Assembly (NCBI GenBank): GCA_947589075.1
Contig: CANQBS010000008.1
Span: forward strand, 1-56,874
Direction: 5' to 3'
Source of the DNA: an uncultured Acetatifactor sp.
GTDB taxonomy: Bacteria > Bacillota > Clostridia > Lachnospirales > Lachnospiraceae
DNA length: 56,874 nt
Shown here: positions 17,540-26,947 of the stretch, piece after piece
Numbering within the stretch: the first letter of the stretch is position 1
Layout of the letters: each line of letters opens with the position of its first letter
Notes under the pieces: generated by a model
The model's database searches: none
What the model was told of the DNA's origin: nothing
Seen by the model: only the letters and a program-made list of their open reading frames with translations
Program-made: the position numbers and the translations under genes

Positions 17540-17645
17540 TTTGTATATACAGCTTTTATGTATATTATGATTACAGCGTCAAAAGCTCAAACCATATTAT
17601 TTGCACATAAGCTTTCATAACCCACAATCAAGAGGAACTCCGACA

Positions 17646-18563
17646 ATGAACGAGGCAACCATGAAGGATTTACTGACCGACTGCAGTCTCTGTCCCCGCC
17701 GCTGCCACGTGAACCGCTTATCCGGTCAGACAGGTTACTGCGGACAGACTGGAGAAATCAAAGCCGCAAGGGCAGGTCTGCATCTATGGGAAGAACCCTG
17801 CATCAGCGGCAGGACGGGATCCGGTACTGTTTTTTTCTCCGGCTGCAGTTTAAAATGCGTCTTCTGCCAGAACCATGACATCGCGTTGGGCCGGGCAGGC
17901 CGTGAGATTTCCGCGGAACGGCTTTCCGAAATTTTTCTGGAACTAAAGGCCAGGGGAGCCTGCAATATCAACCTGGTAACGCCGACCCATTTTGTCCCCC
18001 AGATCTGTACCGCGCTGCGCAGGGCCAGGACAAAGGGACTCGATATTCCGGTGGTCTACAATACCGGAAGCTATGAATGGGCATCAACTCTCCGGCTCCT
18101 GGAGGGTCTGGTGGATATTTATCTTCCGGATCTGAAATATTTTTCTCCCGCCTTAAGCCAGCGCTATGCCCAGGCGCCGGATTATTTTTCCTGCGCCTCC
18201 GAAGCCATTGCGGAAATGTACCGCCAGGCAGGGGACCCGGTTTTCGACCCGGATACGGGTATGATGAAGCGGGGCGTCATTGTGCGCCATCTGATCCTCC
18301 CCGGGCAGACAGGGGATTCCAAAAAAATACTCAGATATCTTCATAATACCTATGGGAATCATATCCTTGTAAGCATTATGAACCAATATACGCCTCTCAT
18401 GCCTGCTGGGCAGTTTCCTGAGCTGGACCGGAAGCTCAGCGACCAGGAATATCAGCGCGTCCTTAAGTTTGCCCTGGAAATCGGCATAGAAAACGGCTTC
18501 CTCCAGGAGGGGGAAACCGCCGGCGAAAGCTTTATCCCGCCCTTTGACGGGGAGGGATTATAA
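17646..18563 (+). CDS. PflX-like radical SAM protein
   Basis: A 305-residue radical SAM protein of the PflX/COG1313 type. The N-terminus has a cysteine cluster (CSLCPRRCHVNR and GYCG) that probably binds a second iron-sulfur centre. The radical SAM motif is FFSGCSLKCVFCQNHDI (CxxxCxxC). Later motifs are NLVTPTHFVPQI and DIYLPDLKYFS. Resemblance to pyruvate formate-lyase activases is remote and the true substrate is unknown. The start is ATG 17646, about 9 bases after GAGGA; an upstream TTG at 17601 is unlikely. It lies about 106 bases after the SRP RNA and could partly depend on read-through from it. Confidence 0.8.
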   Translation: MNEATMKDLLTDCSLCPRRCHVNRLSGQTGYCGQTGEIKAARAGLHLWEEPCISGRTGSGTVFFSGCSLKCVFCQNHDIALGRAGREISAERLSEIFLELKARGACNINLVTPTHFVPQICTALRRARTKGLDIPVVYNTGSYEWASTLRLLEGLVDIYLPDLKYFSPALSQRYAQAPDYFSCASEAIAEMYRQAGDPVFDPDTGMMKRGVIVRHLILPGQTGDSKKILRYLHNTYGNHILVSIMNQYTPLMPAGQFPELDRKLSDQEYQRVLKFALEIGIENGFLQEGETAGESFIPPFDGEGL

Positions 18564-18567
18564 TCTG

Positions 18568-19614
18568 TCACAGATCCACCCGGATACAATAATATCCGAA
18601 ATCTCCCTGTCCAACCGGTTCCTTCCTGCATTCGAAACTTTCAAAGCCGAACATAATGGCAATCTGTCTTTCTTTCTCATAAAAGTTTCCCGGGACGCCT
18701 ACATAATACCGGATCGCTCCCGCCCGCTCCACCCTCGCTAATATCAGGTGATTATAATTATAAAATCCATGCAGGAGAAAACTGTTGGAAACCAGTTTAT
18801 GGTATTGTCTGTGCAATACCACAAAATCCGCAGGAGTGATGGATAAATATTCGCGTTCGTCATAGAAGGGCGTGATATGGGGATAAATACTGGACAGCTG
18901 CTTCCATTTATCCTCATAAAGCTGTAAACGCCTGGGGGATCTGCAGGCTTTTCTGTCAGAAGGGTTTCCGTCAGTCCTTTCTTCTGTCTTTCCCGGTACC
19001 TTCTCTCCGTTCCTGTTCTTCTCTTCTGTCTCTCCCGGCACCTTCTCTCCGTCCCTGTTTTCCTTCTCTGTCTTTCCCGGCACTCTCTCTTCTTCCTTTC
19101 TCCCCCCTTCCTGCATCTGTTCTGCCTCCAATCGTCCTGTTTCCTGGGGCAATTTCCACCCCTCTGTCCGACCTGACAATTCTCTTTGCGGTTCTTCCTG
19201 CGGCAGCTCTTCCTGCGGCGATTCTTCCTGCGGTGATTCTCCCTGTGGTGATTCTCCCTTCAACGTTTCCTTTCCCCAATTACATACAAGCTCCCGTCCT
19301 GTACCGATCACAATGACAATTTTCGCCAGTTCATCATAACGGATCCCGCTTTGTCCAAGGTTTGCCGCATCTTCCCCGCGCATCCTGAAGCTTCCTCCGC
19401 CCTCCTGCAGGGTGATCTCCCCAAGATATGTTTCCTTTTTGCCGCTTTGAATAAGGATCTTTCTTGTCAGCTTGTCCAATACAGGAAATCTGCTCACCTG
19501 CACCTGCAGATTACAGCAGTCATTTTTCACCTCTATTTTTACAAATCCGGCGTTATGAACCTTCTCCCCATTTTCCCGATATTCCAGATAACCGATCTTT
19601 TTCTCATAAAACAT
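18568..19614 (-). CDS. DUF6128-like protein with repeat-rich linker
   Basis: A 348-residue protein. The N-terminal part (about 1-125) is beta-rich, starting MFYEKKIGYLEYRENG. The C-terminal part (about 255-348) contains YPHITPFYDEREYLSI, SFLLHGFYNYNHLIL and YYVGVPGNFYEKERQIA. This resembles what I recall as DUF6128 in Lachnospiraceae; the role is unknown. The middle is an acidic linker with two repeat families: ESPQEESPQEE (15-base units, 19190-19262) and GEKVPGKTEE (about 50-base units, 18977-19090). The start is ATG 19614 after GGAGGG. No signal peptide or membrane helix was seen. It is convergent with the PflX-like gene. Confidence 0.6.
   Translation of the reverse strand: MFYEKKIGYLEYRENGEKVHNAGFVKIEVKNDCCNLQVQVSRFPVLDKLTRKILIQSGKKETYLGEITLQEGGGSFRMRGEDAANLGQSGIRYDELAKIVIVIGTGRELVCNWGKETLKGESPQGESPQEESPQEELPQEEPQRELSGRTEGWKLPQETGRLEAEQMQEGGRKEEERVPGKTEKENRDGEKVPGETEEKNRNGEKVPGKTEERTDGNPSDRKACRSPRRLQLYEDKWKQLSSIYPHITPFYDEREYLSITPADFVVLHRQYHKLVSNSFLLHGFYNYNHLILARVERAGAIRYYVGVPGNFYEKERQIAIMFGFESFECRKEPVGQGDFGYYCIRVDL
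18977..19262. repeat. Two tandem-repeat families in the DUF6128-like linker
   Basis: At 19190-19262 about five 15-base units of the type TCTTCCTGCGGCGAT (plus strand) encode (E)SPQE. At about 18977-19090 three units of about 50 bases encode GEKVPGKTEEKNR-like text. Both keep the frame and are likely length-variable. Confidence 0.75.
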
Positions 19615-19786
19615 AAGAAAACCCTCCAAACCTGTGATGGTTAAAGGCGCCGCAACATTTTCTCCAACATTTACGCACCTTCTCCATACATTGTATTCAG
19701 AGGGTTGTCTCATTTATTCCTGCAAAATCTTTTTTTGACACAAAACTTCCAGATTCCCGATCAGCACATCCTGTTTCGATCCGGAT

Positions 19787-19862
19787 TTTACCATTCCAGT
19801 ACAGGCTTTGTCACTCAAGTCCGGTCATTTAAATTCGAGTTTTATCATTCCGGCACAGGCTT
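19787..19862. repeat. Imperfect 52-bp direct repeat downstream of the CdaR-like gene
   Basis: TTTTACCATTCCAGTACAGG (about 19787) recurs as TTTTATCATTCCGGCACAGG (about 19839), both followed by CTTT. The second copy abuts the stop codon of the regulator. The 247-base gap between the regulator stop and the DUF6128-like start otherwise shows no recognisable gene. Confidence 0.6.
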
Positions 19863-20950
19863 TAATATTCCAGGCTGTCCAGATATTTCATATAATTGAC
19901 CACCATCAGGGCGATCTTAAAGGTCAGGGCGTCATCGAAGTTCCTCAGGTCTAACCCAGTGCTCTTTTGAATCTTTTCAATCCGGTACACCAGAGTATTA
20001 CGATGGACAAACAGCTGCCTGGAGGTCTCAGATACATTCAGGCTGTTGTCAAAAAACTTATTGATCGTTGTGAGTGTCTCCTCATCCAGATCCATAGGCA
20101 CATTGTCCCCGAAAATTTCCTCAATAAAAATCTTACACAAATTGATGGGGAGCTGATAGATCAGACGGCCGATCCCCAGGGTGCTGTAGGCCACCACGCT
20201 TCGCTCCGCATAGAAAATCTTTCCCACATCCAAAGCCATCTTCGCTTCCTTATAGGACTTGGACACATCCTTAAGCTCCGGAACGACTGTGCCGAAAGCG
20301 ACCCTGACGTTCAGCATTGCCTCCGTATTCATCATGGCGACGATGGTCTCCGCAATTGCAGTCAGCTCTTCATGGGCGATATCCTGTTCAACAGCCTTGA
20401 TCAGGATCACATTGCTCTCATCCACAGCCGTGATATAATCGCCGCCCTGAGGTGAAAACATTCCTTTCAAAAGTTCAGTTACGATCCCATCCTTTTCCAT
20501 TTTAGTCTCTATCAGGTAGACTACCCTTGGAACCGTAACTTCCACATGCAGCTTTTTCGCCCTGTTATAGATATCCACCAGAAGAAGATTGTCCAACAAT
20601 AGATTCTGGAAAAAGTTATTGCGGTCAAACCTTTCCTTATACGCAATGGCGAGATTCTGAATCTGACAGGCGGCAATCTTGCCCACCATATACACGTCAT
20701 CGCTCAGGCCTCTGGCTACCAGAACATACAGAAGCTCTCCTTCATCCAATATCTTCAGCAAATGATGAGGTCCTATCACCTGACTGTCCGCCGGGGACAT
20801 GGCAAAGCCAACCACCAGATGGGTGGTGATCTCCTGCATATCCGTTGTGGAGGCAACAATACCTCCATTTAAATCATATACATTTAGGTCCACCTTGGTT
20901 ATGGCTTTCAGCTCATCAATACTCGTCTGAATAATCTGACTTGAAATCAT
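19862..20950 (-). CDS. CdaR/PucR-type helix-turn-helix regulator
   Basis: A 362-residue transcription factor. Residues 1-135 resemble the sugar-diacid recognition domain of CdaR (ISSQIIQTSIDELKAITKVDLNVYDLNGGIVAST). The middle is a degenerate GGDEF-like domain with the activator segment VRVAFGTVVPELKDVSKSYKEA. The C-terminus is a PucR-type helix-turn-helix with the signature NVSETSRQLFVHRNTLVYRIEKIQ. It lies downstream of the MsmX-type ATPase beyond a terminator. Such proteins usually activate uptake or catabolic genes; the ligand here is not evident. Confidence 0.82.
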   Translation of the reverse strand: MISSQIIQTSIDELKAITKVDLNVYDLNGGIVASTTDMQEITTHLVVGFAMSPADSQVIGPHHLLKILDEGELLYVLVARGLSDDVYMVGKIAACQIQNLAIAYKERFDRNNFFQNLLLDNLLLVDIYNRAKKLHVEVTVPRVVYLIETKMEKDGIVTELLKGMFSPQGGDYITAVDESNVILIKAVEQDIAHEELTAIAETIVAMMNTEAMLNVRVAFGTVVPELKDVSKSYKEAKMALDVGKIFYAERSVVAYSTLGIGRLIYQLPINLCKIFIEEIFGDNVPMDLDEETLTTINKFFDNSLNVSETSRQLFVHRNTLVYRIEKIQKSTGLDLRNFDDALTFKIALMVVNYMKYLDSLEY

Positions 20951-20987
20951 ACTTCCTCCGTTCTGCTGGCTTCAGCATTTTATATTC

Positions 20988-21022
20988 TGAAAAAATCAGG
21001 GGCTGTGCAACTGCACAACCCC
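20988..21022 (-). terminator. Terminator after the sugar ABC ATPase gene
   Basis: On the minus strand GGGGTTGTGCA pairs with TGCACAGCCCC (20999-21022), followed by TGATTTTTTC. It separates the ATPase gene from the regulator. Confidence 0.85.
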
Positions 21023-21048
21023 TTAAGTAACTTATTATAAAGAAGTTC

Positions 21049-22161
21049 CTAGTTGGTAATGATCTGCTCGGTCTCTTTATCAAATACATGAATCTTCTCA
21101 ACGTCCATAGCGAACTTGATGGTATCGCCAGGTCTTGCTGTGGTTCTGGGATCCACTCTTGCAGTCATCGGGAAACCGTCCAGATCGAAGTACAGAAGAA
21201 CTTCAGCACCCAGCAGCTCGTATACGTTGATAGTAGAAGTAAATACGCTCTGAGGTGAAGACTCAATATACTGAGGTGAATCATAAACATCCTCAGGACG
21301 GATACCAAAGGTAACAACCTTTCCATCATAACCGCCGGCAATGATCTTCTTGGACTTTGCAGGAGGCAGAGGAATGCTGTGGCCAGCGATCTCAAGGCTT
21401 GCAACGTCGCCCTTAACAGATACGGTAGCATCCAGGAAGTTCATCTGAGGTGATCCCATGAATCCTGCTACGAACAGGTTCTGAGGAAGGTCATACAGAT
21501 GCTGAGGAGTATCAACCTGCTGGATAACGCCGTCCTTCATAACAACGATTCTGGTGCCCAGGGTCATAGCCTCGGTCTGGTCATGGGTTACGTAGATGAT
21601 GGTGGTGCCCAGTCTCTGATGAAGCTTAGCGATCTCAGTTCTCATCTGCACACGCAACTTAGCATCCAGGTTGGACAAAGGCTCGTCCATAAGGAACACC
21701 TTAGGATTACGCACGATAGCACGACCCATAGCAACACGCTGTCTCTGACCACCGGACAAAGCCTTCGGCTTACGATCAAGCAGAGCGGACAGATCCAGGA
21801 TCTTAGCAGCTTCCTTAACCATCTTATCGATCTGATCCTTCGGAACCTTTCTTAACTTCAGACCAAATGCCATGTTATCATAAACAGACATATGAGGATA
21901 CAGAGCGTAGTTCTGGAATACCATTGCGATATCTCTGTCCTTAGGCTCAACATCGTTTACAACTCTGTCACCGATCTTCAGCTCACCAGAGGAGATATCC
22001 TCCAGACCAGCGATCATACGAAGGGTGGTGGACTTACCACATCCGGAAGGCCCTACGAAAATGATGAATTCCTTGTCGGCGATCTCAAGGTTGAAGTTCT
22101 TAACAGCTTCAAATCCGTTGGGATATACCTTACAGATATTCTTTAAAGATAGACTTGCCAT
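21049..22161 (-). CDS. msmX: Multi-sugar ABC transporter ATPase, MsmX/UgpC type
   Basis: A 370-residue ATPase that drives carbohydrate-uptake ABC transporters. It has Walker A GPSGCGKST (38-46), Q-loop FQNYALYPHMSV, signature LSGGQRQRVAMGRA, Walker B VFLMDEPLSNLDAKLR, the H-loop HDQTEAMTLG, and a C-terminal OB/TOBE regulatory domain (about 240-370). GGAG lies about 10 bases before the ATG and a TATACT -10 box lies upstream. No permease or binding-protein genes are adjacent, so this is probably the shared ATPase that serves several sugar transporters, as MsmX does in Bacillus. Confidence 0.92.
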   Translation of the reverse strand: MASLSLKNICKVYPNGFEAVKNFNLEIADKEFIIFVGPSGCGKSTTLRMIAGLEDISSGELKIGDRVVNDVEPKDRDIAMVFQNYALYPHMSVYDNMAFGLKLRKVPKDQIDKMVKEAAKILDLSALLDRKPKALSGGQRQRVAMGRAIVRNPKVFLMDEPLSNLDAKLRVQMRTEIAKLHQRLGTTIIYVTHDQTEAMTLGTRIVVMKDGVIQQVDTPQHLYDLPQNLFVAGFMGSPQMNFLDATVSVKGDVASLEIAGHSIPLPPAKSKKIIAGGYDGKVVTFGIRPEDVYDSPQYIESSPQSVFTSTINVYELLGAEVLLYFDLDGFPMTARVDPRTTARPGDTIKFAMDVEKIHVFDKETEQIITN

Positions 22162-22395
22162 AACTTTATAACTCCTTTCATAATAAAGAAATGCTTTCTC
22201 TCCGACTCCTCGTCGTTTTTCTTACTGAACCTAGTATACCGAAAAACTCCTTTTTTTGCCATACCACAATTTCACAAACTTTTTTCCCATGATTGTGAGA
22301 ATTGCTTACAAAGTTATAATTTTTTTCTCGTCCTTGTCATTTTGAACAAATCTGCAAATCAAACTTGGACAAAATTAACAACGCCGCCCCACAGG

Positions 22396-23109
22396 CTACT
22401 CTTCAGGGGTATCTTCCTCAACCTCCTGCAGCTCGTCGTGGAAGATTTTCTCATCCTCGTCCTCCTGGGGCGCTTCCTCTTTAGGCTGCAGGGAACGGAT
22501 ATGATCCTCCAGCTTTTTGAAAAATTTATTATAAATCAGGGCACCGCCAAAGGCAGGGGCCGCCAGACCATACAGAAAGATAATAGGAAACAGCTGGGGG
22601 AAAAAGAAAAACAGCACCACGGGAAGCACATTCAGGATGATCATCAGGATCGTCTTGGGGAACTGCAGGATGCTCATCATAAAAGCGTTCTTAATGGTCA
22701 TGAACACCGAATTTTCAAACCTTGCCAGGGCGGGAAACAGGAAAGTGGCGGTGAGCAGCGTCAGGAAAGTCACCACTGCAATGACTACTCTTACAATGAA
22801 GGGAAAAGGAGTGGCAGAGTTGGACATGATCAAATAATCTGCACCCAGGAAGCAGATCATAAGGAGCAGGAGAAGCCAGATGATGGTGGCCTGTTTGAAA
22901 TTCTCCTTAAAGGACTTAAAAAAACCCCGGACAATGTAATAGTCCTCTCCCCTTGCCATCTTAAGCGCTATGTAGTGCATCGCCGTCAGGGAAGCGCCTG
23001 CCGTCACAATGGGGAGACAGCAGATCAAGGTCAGAACATTTAACAGCATCAGGTCGGCGATCTTGCCCAGGGCCTGCATAAAGGGGCTCTCTATATTAAA
23101 GATTCCCAT
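22396..23109 (-). CDS. YesL family (DUF624) membrane protein
   Basis: A 237-residue membrane protein with about five hydrophobic helices. The N-terminal motif MGIFNIESPFMQALGKIADLMLLNVLTLICCLPIVTAGAS and the ALKMARGEDYYIVRGFFKSFKENFKQA segment are typical of YesL/DUF624, usually found near sugar transport genes. The C-terminus is acidic. The start is ATG 23109, 9 bases after GGAAAGG; the in-frame ATG at 23118 is too close to the site. The role is unknown, but the neighbouring MsmX-type ATPase fits a carbohydrate link. Confidence 0.88.
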   Translation of the reverse strand: MGIFNIESPFMQALGKIADLMLLNVLTLICCLPIVTAGASLTAMHYIALKMARGEDYYIVRGFFKSFKENFKQATIIWLLLLLMICFLGADYLIMSNSATPFPFIVRVVIAVVTFLTLLTATFLFPALARFENSVFMTIKNAFMMSILQFPKTILMIILNVLPVVLFFFFPQLFPIIFLYGLAAPAFGGALIYNKFFKKLEDHIRSLQPKEEAPQEDEDEKIFHDELQEVEEDTPEE

Positions 23110-23150
23110 ATATACCATATCCTTTCCAACAAAAACTATGATTTCCTTTA

Positions 23151-23179
23151 ATCATAACAGATTCCGCATGGCATGACAA
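23151..23179 (-). promoter_or_regulatory. yesL promoter
   Basis: Minus-strand TTGTCA (23174-23179), 17 bases, TATGAT (23151-23156). It is divergent from the trpB-like promoter, with the -35 boxes 19 bases apart. Confidence 0.65.
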
Positions 23180-23198
23180 GTTAAAAAACAATTAAATG

Positions 23199-23227
23199 TT
23201 GACTTTTATATTGTAACGTAATAAAAT
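23199..23227 (+). promoter_or_regulatory. trpB-like gene promoter
   Basis: TTGACT (23199-23204), 17 bases, TAAAAT (23222-23227). The leader is about 78 bases. No T-box or tryptophan attenuator structure was recognised in it. Confidence 0.65.
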
Positions 23228-23310
23228 GTGAAAAGTGAATCCATAAGGGAGCAGAAAAACCGCCCCTGTCATACACTGAAATGGACCGTTTGGAAAGGAG
23301 ATTTGCTGAT

Positions 23311-24699
23311 ATGGCAAACCAAAAAGAAATTCCCTACAAGATCTATCTGGAAGAAAATGAAATGCCCCGGCAGTGGTATAATGTACGGGCGGATATGAAA
23401 AATAAGCCTGCTCCCCTGCTCAATCCCGGAACCCTGCAGCCTATGACAGCGGAAGAATTAAGCGGCGTATTCTGCGACGAACTGGTAAAACAGGAACTGG
23501 ACAACGATAACCGTCACATTGATATTCCTCAGGAAATCCTGGATTTCTATAAGATGTACCGTCCTTCTCCCCTGGTCCGGGCATATTGTCTGGAAAAGAA
23601 GCTGGATACCCCGGCAAAGATCTATTATAAATTTGAAGGGAACAATACCAGCGGAAGCCATAAGCTGAATTCCGCCATTGCCCAGGCATATTATGCAAAA
23701 AAGCAGGGACTGAAGGGCGTAACCACGGAAACAGGCGCCGGCCAGTGGGGCACAGCGCTTTCCATGGCGTGCGCGTATCTGGATCTGGACTGCAAGGTTT
23801 ATATGGTGAAGGTTTCCTATGAACAGAAGCCTTTCCGACGCGAGGTAATGAGGACCTACGGCGCCAGCGTAACCCCTTCTCCTTCCGATACTACCGCCGT
23901 GGGCCGCAGGATCCTGGCTGAACACCCGGGCACCACAGGAAGTCTGGGCTGCGCCATCTCCGAAGCGGTGGAAGTAGCCACCAGCACTCCCGGCTACCGT
24001 TATGTGCTGGGCAGCGTATTGAACCAGGTGCTCCTGCATCAGTCCATCATCGGTCTTGAGACCAAGGCTGCCCTGGATAAATACGGCATCACCCCGGATC
24101 TCATCATCGGATGCGCCGGAGGCGGCTCCAACCTGGGCGGCCTGATCGCTCCCTTCATGGGCGAAAAACTGAGAGGTGAAAAGAACTACCGCTTTATCGC
24201 CGTAGAACCGGCCAGCTGCCCCAGCCTGACAAGAGGCAAATTTGTATATGACTTCTGCGACACCGGCATGGTGACCCCTCTTGCCAAGATGTATACCCTG
24301 GGAAGCAATTTCATTCCTTCTCCCAACCATGCAGGGGGCCTGCGCTACCACGGCATGAGCTCCATCCTTTCCCAGCTGTATCACGACGGCTATATGGAAG
24401 CCACCAGCGTGGAACAAACCTCCGTATTCGAGGCAGCTCAGATGTTTGCGAGAGTGGAGGGCATCCTTCCCGCTCCGGAAAGCAGTCACGCCATCCGTGT
24501 CGCCATCGACGAGGCGCTGAAGTGTAAGGAGACCGGAGAAGAGAAGACCATCGTATTCGGTCTGACCGGCACCGGCTATTTCGATATGGTGGCTTATGAG
24601 AAGTTCAACGACGGCGTCATGGACGATTATATCCCCACAGACGAGGATCTGGCTGTTGGATTTGCAGGGATTCCAAAGTTTCCCGGAAATGAGATCTAA
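23311..24699 (+). CDS. TrpB2-type PLP enzyme (tryptophan synthase beta-like)
   Basis: A 462-residue fold-type II PLP enzyme. Landmarks are RPSPLVRAYCLEK, the PLP-lysine segment GNNTSGSHKLNSA, ETGAGQWGTALS, the phosphate-binding loop GCAGGGSNLGG and the C-terminal GLTGTGYFD. The extra N-terminal region of about 60 residues and the absence of trpA nearby point to the TrpB2 subfamily, thought to make tryptophan from indole and serine without an alpha subunit. The start is ATG 23311 after AAGGAG; the ATG at 23281 has no ribosome site. It is monocistronic, with its own promoter and terminator. Confidence 0.9.
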   Translation: MANQKEIPYKIYLEENEMPRQWYNVRADMKNKPAPLLNPGTLQPMTAEELSGVFCDELVKQELDNDNRHIDIPQEILDFYKMYRPSPLVRAYCLEKKLDTPAKIYYKFEGNNTSGSHKLNSAIAQAYYAKKQGLKGVTTETGAGQWGTALSMACAYLDLDCKVYMVKVSYEQKPFRREVMRTYGASVTPSPSDTTAVGRRILAEHPGTTGSLGCAISEAVEVATSTPGYRYVLGSVLNQVLLHQSIIGLETKAALDKYGITPDLIIGCAGGGSNLGGLIAPFMGEKLRGEKNYRFIAVEPASCPSLTRGKFVYDFCDTGMVTPLAKMYTLGSNFIPSPNHAGGLRYHGMSSILSQLYHDGYMEATSVEQTSVFEAAQMFARVEGILPAPESSHAIRVAIDEALKCKETGEEKTIVFGLTGTGYFDMVAYEKFNDGVMDDYIPTDEDLAVGFAGIPKFPGNEI

Positions 24700-24714
24700 G
24701 ATTTTAAAATAAAA

Positions 24715-24751
24715 GAAAGAGGACCTGGTTTTCCAGCCGGGTCCTCTTTTT
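24715..24751. terminator. Bidirectional terminator between the trpB-like gene and metG
   Basis: GAGGACCTGG pairs with CCGGGTCCTC (wobble included) around TTTTCCAG, followed by TTTTT on the plus strand. An A-rich stretch on the left allows use by metG on the minus strand. Confidence 0.85.
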
Positions 24752-24770
24752 GCATGTTTTATTCCGCTCC

Positions 24771-26834
24771 TCAGCAGATCTCCGCTCCCGGAGGCATATC
24801 GCTTTCCGGAACCATCAGCGCAAGATTGCCCTCCGCATCCTCCGCGCAAAGAAGCATCCCTTCCGAAACAAGCCCCGCCATCTTCGCAGGCTTCAAATTC
24901 ACCAGAACGCAAACCTTCTTTCCCACCATCTGCTCCGGAGTATAATGGGCCTTTATGCCGGACAGGATCTGCCTGACCTCAGAACCGATGCGCACCTTGC
25001 TGCAGAGCAACTTTTTGGACTTGGGAACAGCCTCGCAGGCGATGATCTCTCCCACCCGCAGCTGTAGCTTCACGAAATCCTCGTAAGCGATCTCCGGCTT
25101 CAATTCGTAATCGATCACTGCCTCCTCAGACGCCGCCTGAACCTCTCCGGTTCCGAAAATTCCGTTTTCCGCAGTCCCTGCTCCGGTTCCGGCCGCCTCA
25201 GTTTCTGCTCCGGCAGACTCTTTCTTCGCCGCCTCAGCTCTTCTGGCCTCAAACATGGCGTCCGCTTTTTCTACAACTTCCTTCACGTCCAGGCGGGCAA
25301 AGAGGATCTGGGGCTTATCCGTTACGCGATTCCCATCCGGATACAGTCCAAAGTTCTCCAAAGAATCGAACTCCCGAAGCTGCGTATTCAGCTGGGCCGC
25401 GATCTTTTCTGCGGTTTCCGGCATAAAGGGTTCCAAAAGGGAGGCTCCCATCAGGATACCCTCCGTCAGATTATAAAGCACCGTCGCCAGTCGGTCAGAT
25501 TTTTCCGGAGCCTTGGCCAGAGCCCAGGGTTCCGTCTCGTCAATGTATTTGTTGCAACGCTTGAACACCGCGAATATCTCCGTCAGGGCGTCCGCCACCC
25601 GAAGCTCTTCCATCTTCGCCACACATTTTCCATAGGCTCCGGTAACGGTCTGCTTCAGATCCGCATCAATGGCAGCGTCATTTTCCGAAAGCTGCACCTT
25701 TTTATTGCTCACCACGCCGCCAAAATACTTGTTGCTCATGGAAATGGTACGATTCACCAGGTTCCCCAGAGTGTTGGCCAGGTCTGCGTTCAGGCGCTCT
25801 GCCATCAGCTCCCAGGTAATGGTGCCGTCGTTTTCAAATGGCATCTCATGCAGCACAAAATAACGCACTGCATCCACCCCGAAGAAGTCCGCCAGATCGT
25901 CCGCATAAATCACATTGCCCCTGGATTTGCTCATCTTGCCGTCCCCCTGCAGCAGCCAGGGATGCCCGAACACCTGCTTGGGCAGGGGCTCTCCCAGAGC
26001 CATCAGGAAAATAGGCCAGTAAATGGTATGGAACCGAATGATATCCTTCCCGATCAGATGCAGATCCGCCGGCCAAAGCTTTCTGTACTGCTCTGAGCTG
26101 CTGCCGTCCGCATCGTAACCGATCCCGGTAATATAGTTGGTCAGGGCGTCCAGCCACACATAAACCACATGCTTATCGTCAAAATCTACGGGAACCCCCC
26201 ATTTAAAGGAGGTCCTGGACACACACAGATCCTGGAGTCCCGGAAGCAGGAAATTATTCATCATCTCGTTTTTACGGGACACGGGCTGGATAAACTCCGG
26301 ATGCTCATTGATGTGCCGGATCAGCCTGTCCGCATATTTGCTCATACGGAAGAAATAAGCTTCCTCCTTGGCAGGCTTCACTTCCCTGCCGCAGTCCGGA
26401 CACTTGCCGTCCACCAGCTGGGACTCCGTCCAGAAGGACTCGCAGGGCGTACAATACATGCCTTCATAAGCTCCCTTGTAAATGTCCCCCTGCTCATACA
26501 ACTTTCTGAATATCTTCTGTACCTGCTTTTCATGATCCGGATCCGTGGTCCTGATAAATTTATCATAAGAAATATTTAACAGGTCACAAAGCCTGCGGAT
26601 TTCTCCTGCCACCCGATCCACAAACTCCTTGGGGGTCACCCCCGCCTCCTGGGCCTTCAGCTCGATCTTCTGGCCGTGCTCGTCCGTTCCGGTCTGGAAG
26701 AATACATCATACCCCCTCTTCCTCTGAAACCTGGCGATGCTGTCCGCCAGCACGATCTCATAGTTATTGCCGATATGAGGCTTACCGGAAGTATAGGCGA
26801 TGGCCGTCGTAATATAATATTTTCCTCTGTTCAT
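24771..26834 (-). CDS. metG: Methionyl-tRNA synthetase
   Basis: A 687-residue class I synthetase. The HIGH-type motif is KPHIGN near residue 16. A zinc knuckle follows (CTPCESF and CPDCGRE at about 127-150). The KMSKS loop is DGKMSKSRGN at about 300. An alpha-helical anticodon-binding domain precedes an Ala/Glu-rich linker (about 545-580) and a C-terminal EMAP II/Trbp111-like tRNA-binding domain (FVKLQLRVGEIIACE to the end). The start is ATG 26834, 8 bases after GAGGTG. It lies downstream of rpe, separated by short tandem repeats and no clear promoter, so cotranscription with rpe is possible. Confidence 0.95.
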   Translation of the reverse strand: MNRGKYYITTAIAYTSGKPHIGNNYEIVLADSIARFQRKRGYDVFFQTGTDEHGQKIELKAQEAGVTPKEFVDRVAGEIRRLCDLLNISYDKFIRTTDPDHEKQVQKIFRKLYEQGDIYKGAYEGMYCTPCESFWTESQLVDGKCPDCGREVKPAKEEAYFFRMSKYADRLIRHINEHPEFIQPVSRKNEMMNNFLLPGLQDLCVSRTSFKWGVPVDFDDKHVVYVWLDALTNYITGIGYDADGSSSEQYRKLWPADLHLIGKDIIRFHTIYWPIFLMALGEPLPKQVFGHPWLLQGDGKMSKSRGNVIYADDLADFFGVDAVRYFVLHEMPFENDGTITWELMAERLNADLANTLGNLVNRTISMSNKYFGGVVSNKKVQLSENDAAIDADLKQTVTGAYGKCVAKMEELRVADALTEIFAVFKRCNKYIDETEPWALAKAPEKSDRLATVLYNLTEGILMGASLLEPFMPETAEKIAAQLNTQLREFDSLENFGLYPDGNRVTDKPQILFARLDVKEVVEKADAMFEARRAEAAKKESAGAETEAAGTGAGTAENGIFGTGEVQAASEEAVIDYELKPEIAYEDFVKLQLRVGEIIACEAVPKSKKLLCSKVRIGSEVRQILSGIKAHYTPEQMVGKKVCVLVNLKPAKMAGLVSEGMLLCAEDAEGNLALMVPESDMPPGAEIC

Positions 26835-26871
26835 TGCTGATGCACCTCGTTTCATATCCTTATTCATACAA

Positions 26872-26942
26872 ATTTCCTATATTACGGATTTCTTCTTATT
26901 GCAGATTCTTTTTATCACGGATTCTCTTTATCGCTGATTTCC
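26872..26942. repeat. Three to four imperfect 17-18-bp tandem repeats between rpe and metG
   Basis: On the minus strand the unit GATAAAGAGAATCCGT recurs as GATAAAAAGAATCTGC and AATAAGAAGAAATCCGT, filling most of the gap. No known leader element such as a T-box was recognised here. Confidence 0.65.
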
Positions 26943-26947
26943 TCCGG

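Noticed and set aside
24700..24770. T-box or riboswitch near metG or the trpB-like gene
   Set aside because: Only a bidirectional terminator was found here, and the leader of the trpB-like gene (23228-23310) shows no T-box core sequence.
23458..24912. 484-codon minus-strand open frame opposite the trpB-like gene
   Set aside because: Antisense shadow of a clear PLP enzyme, and it also crosses the terminator at 24715-24751.
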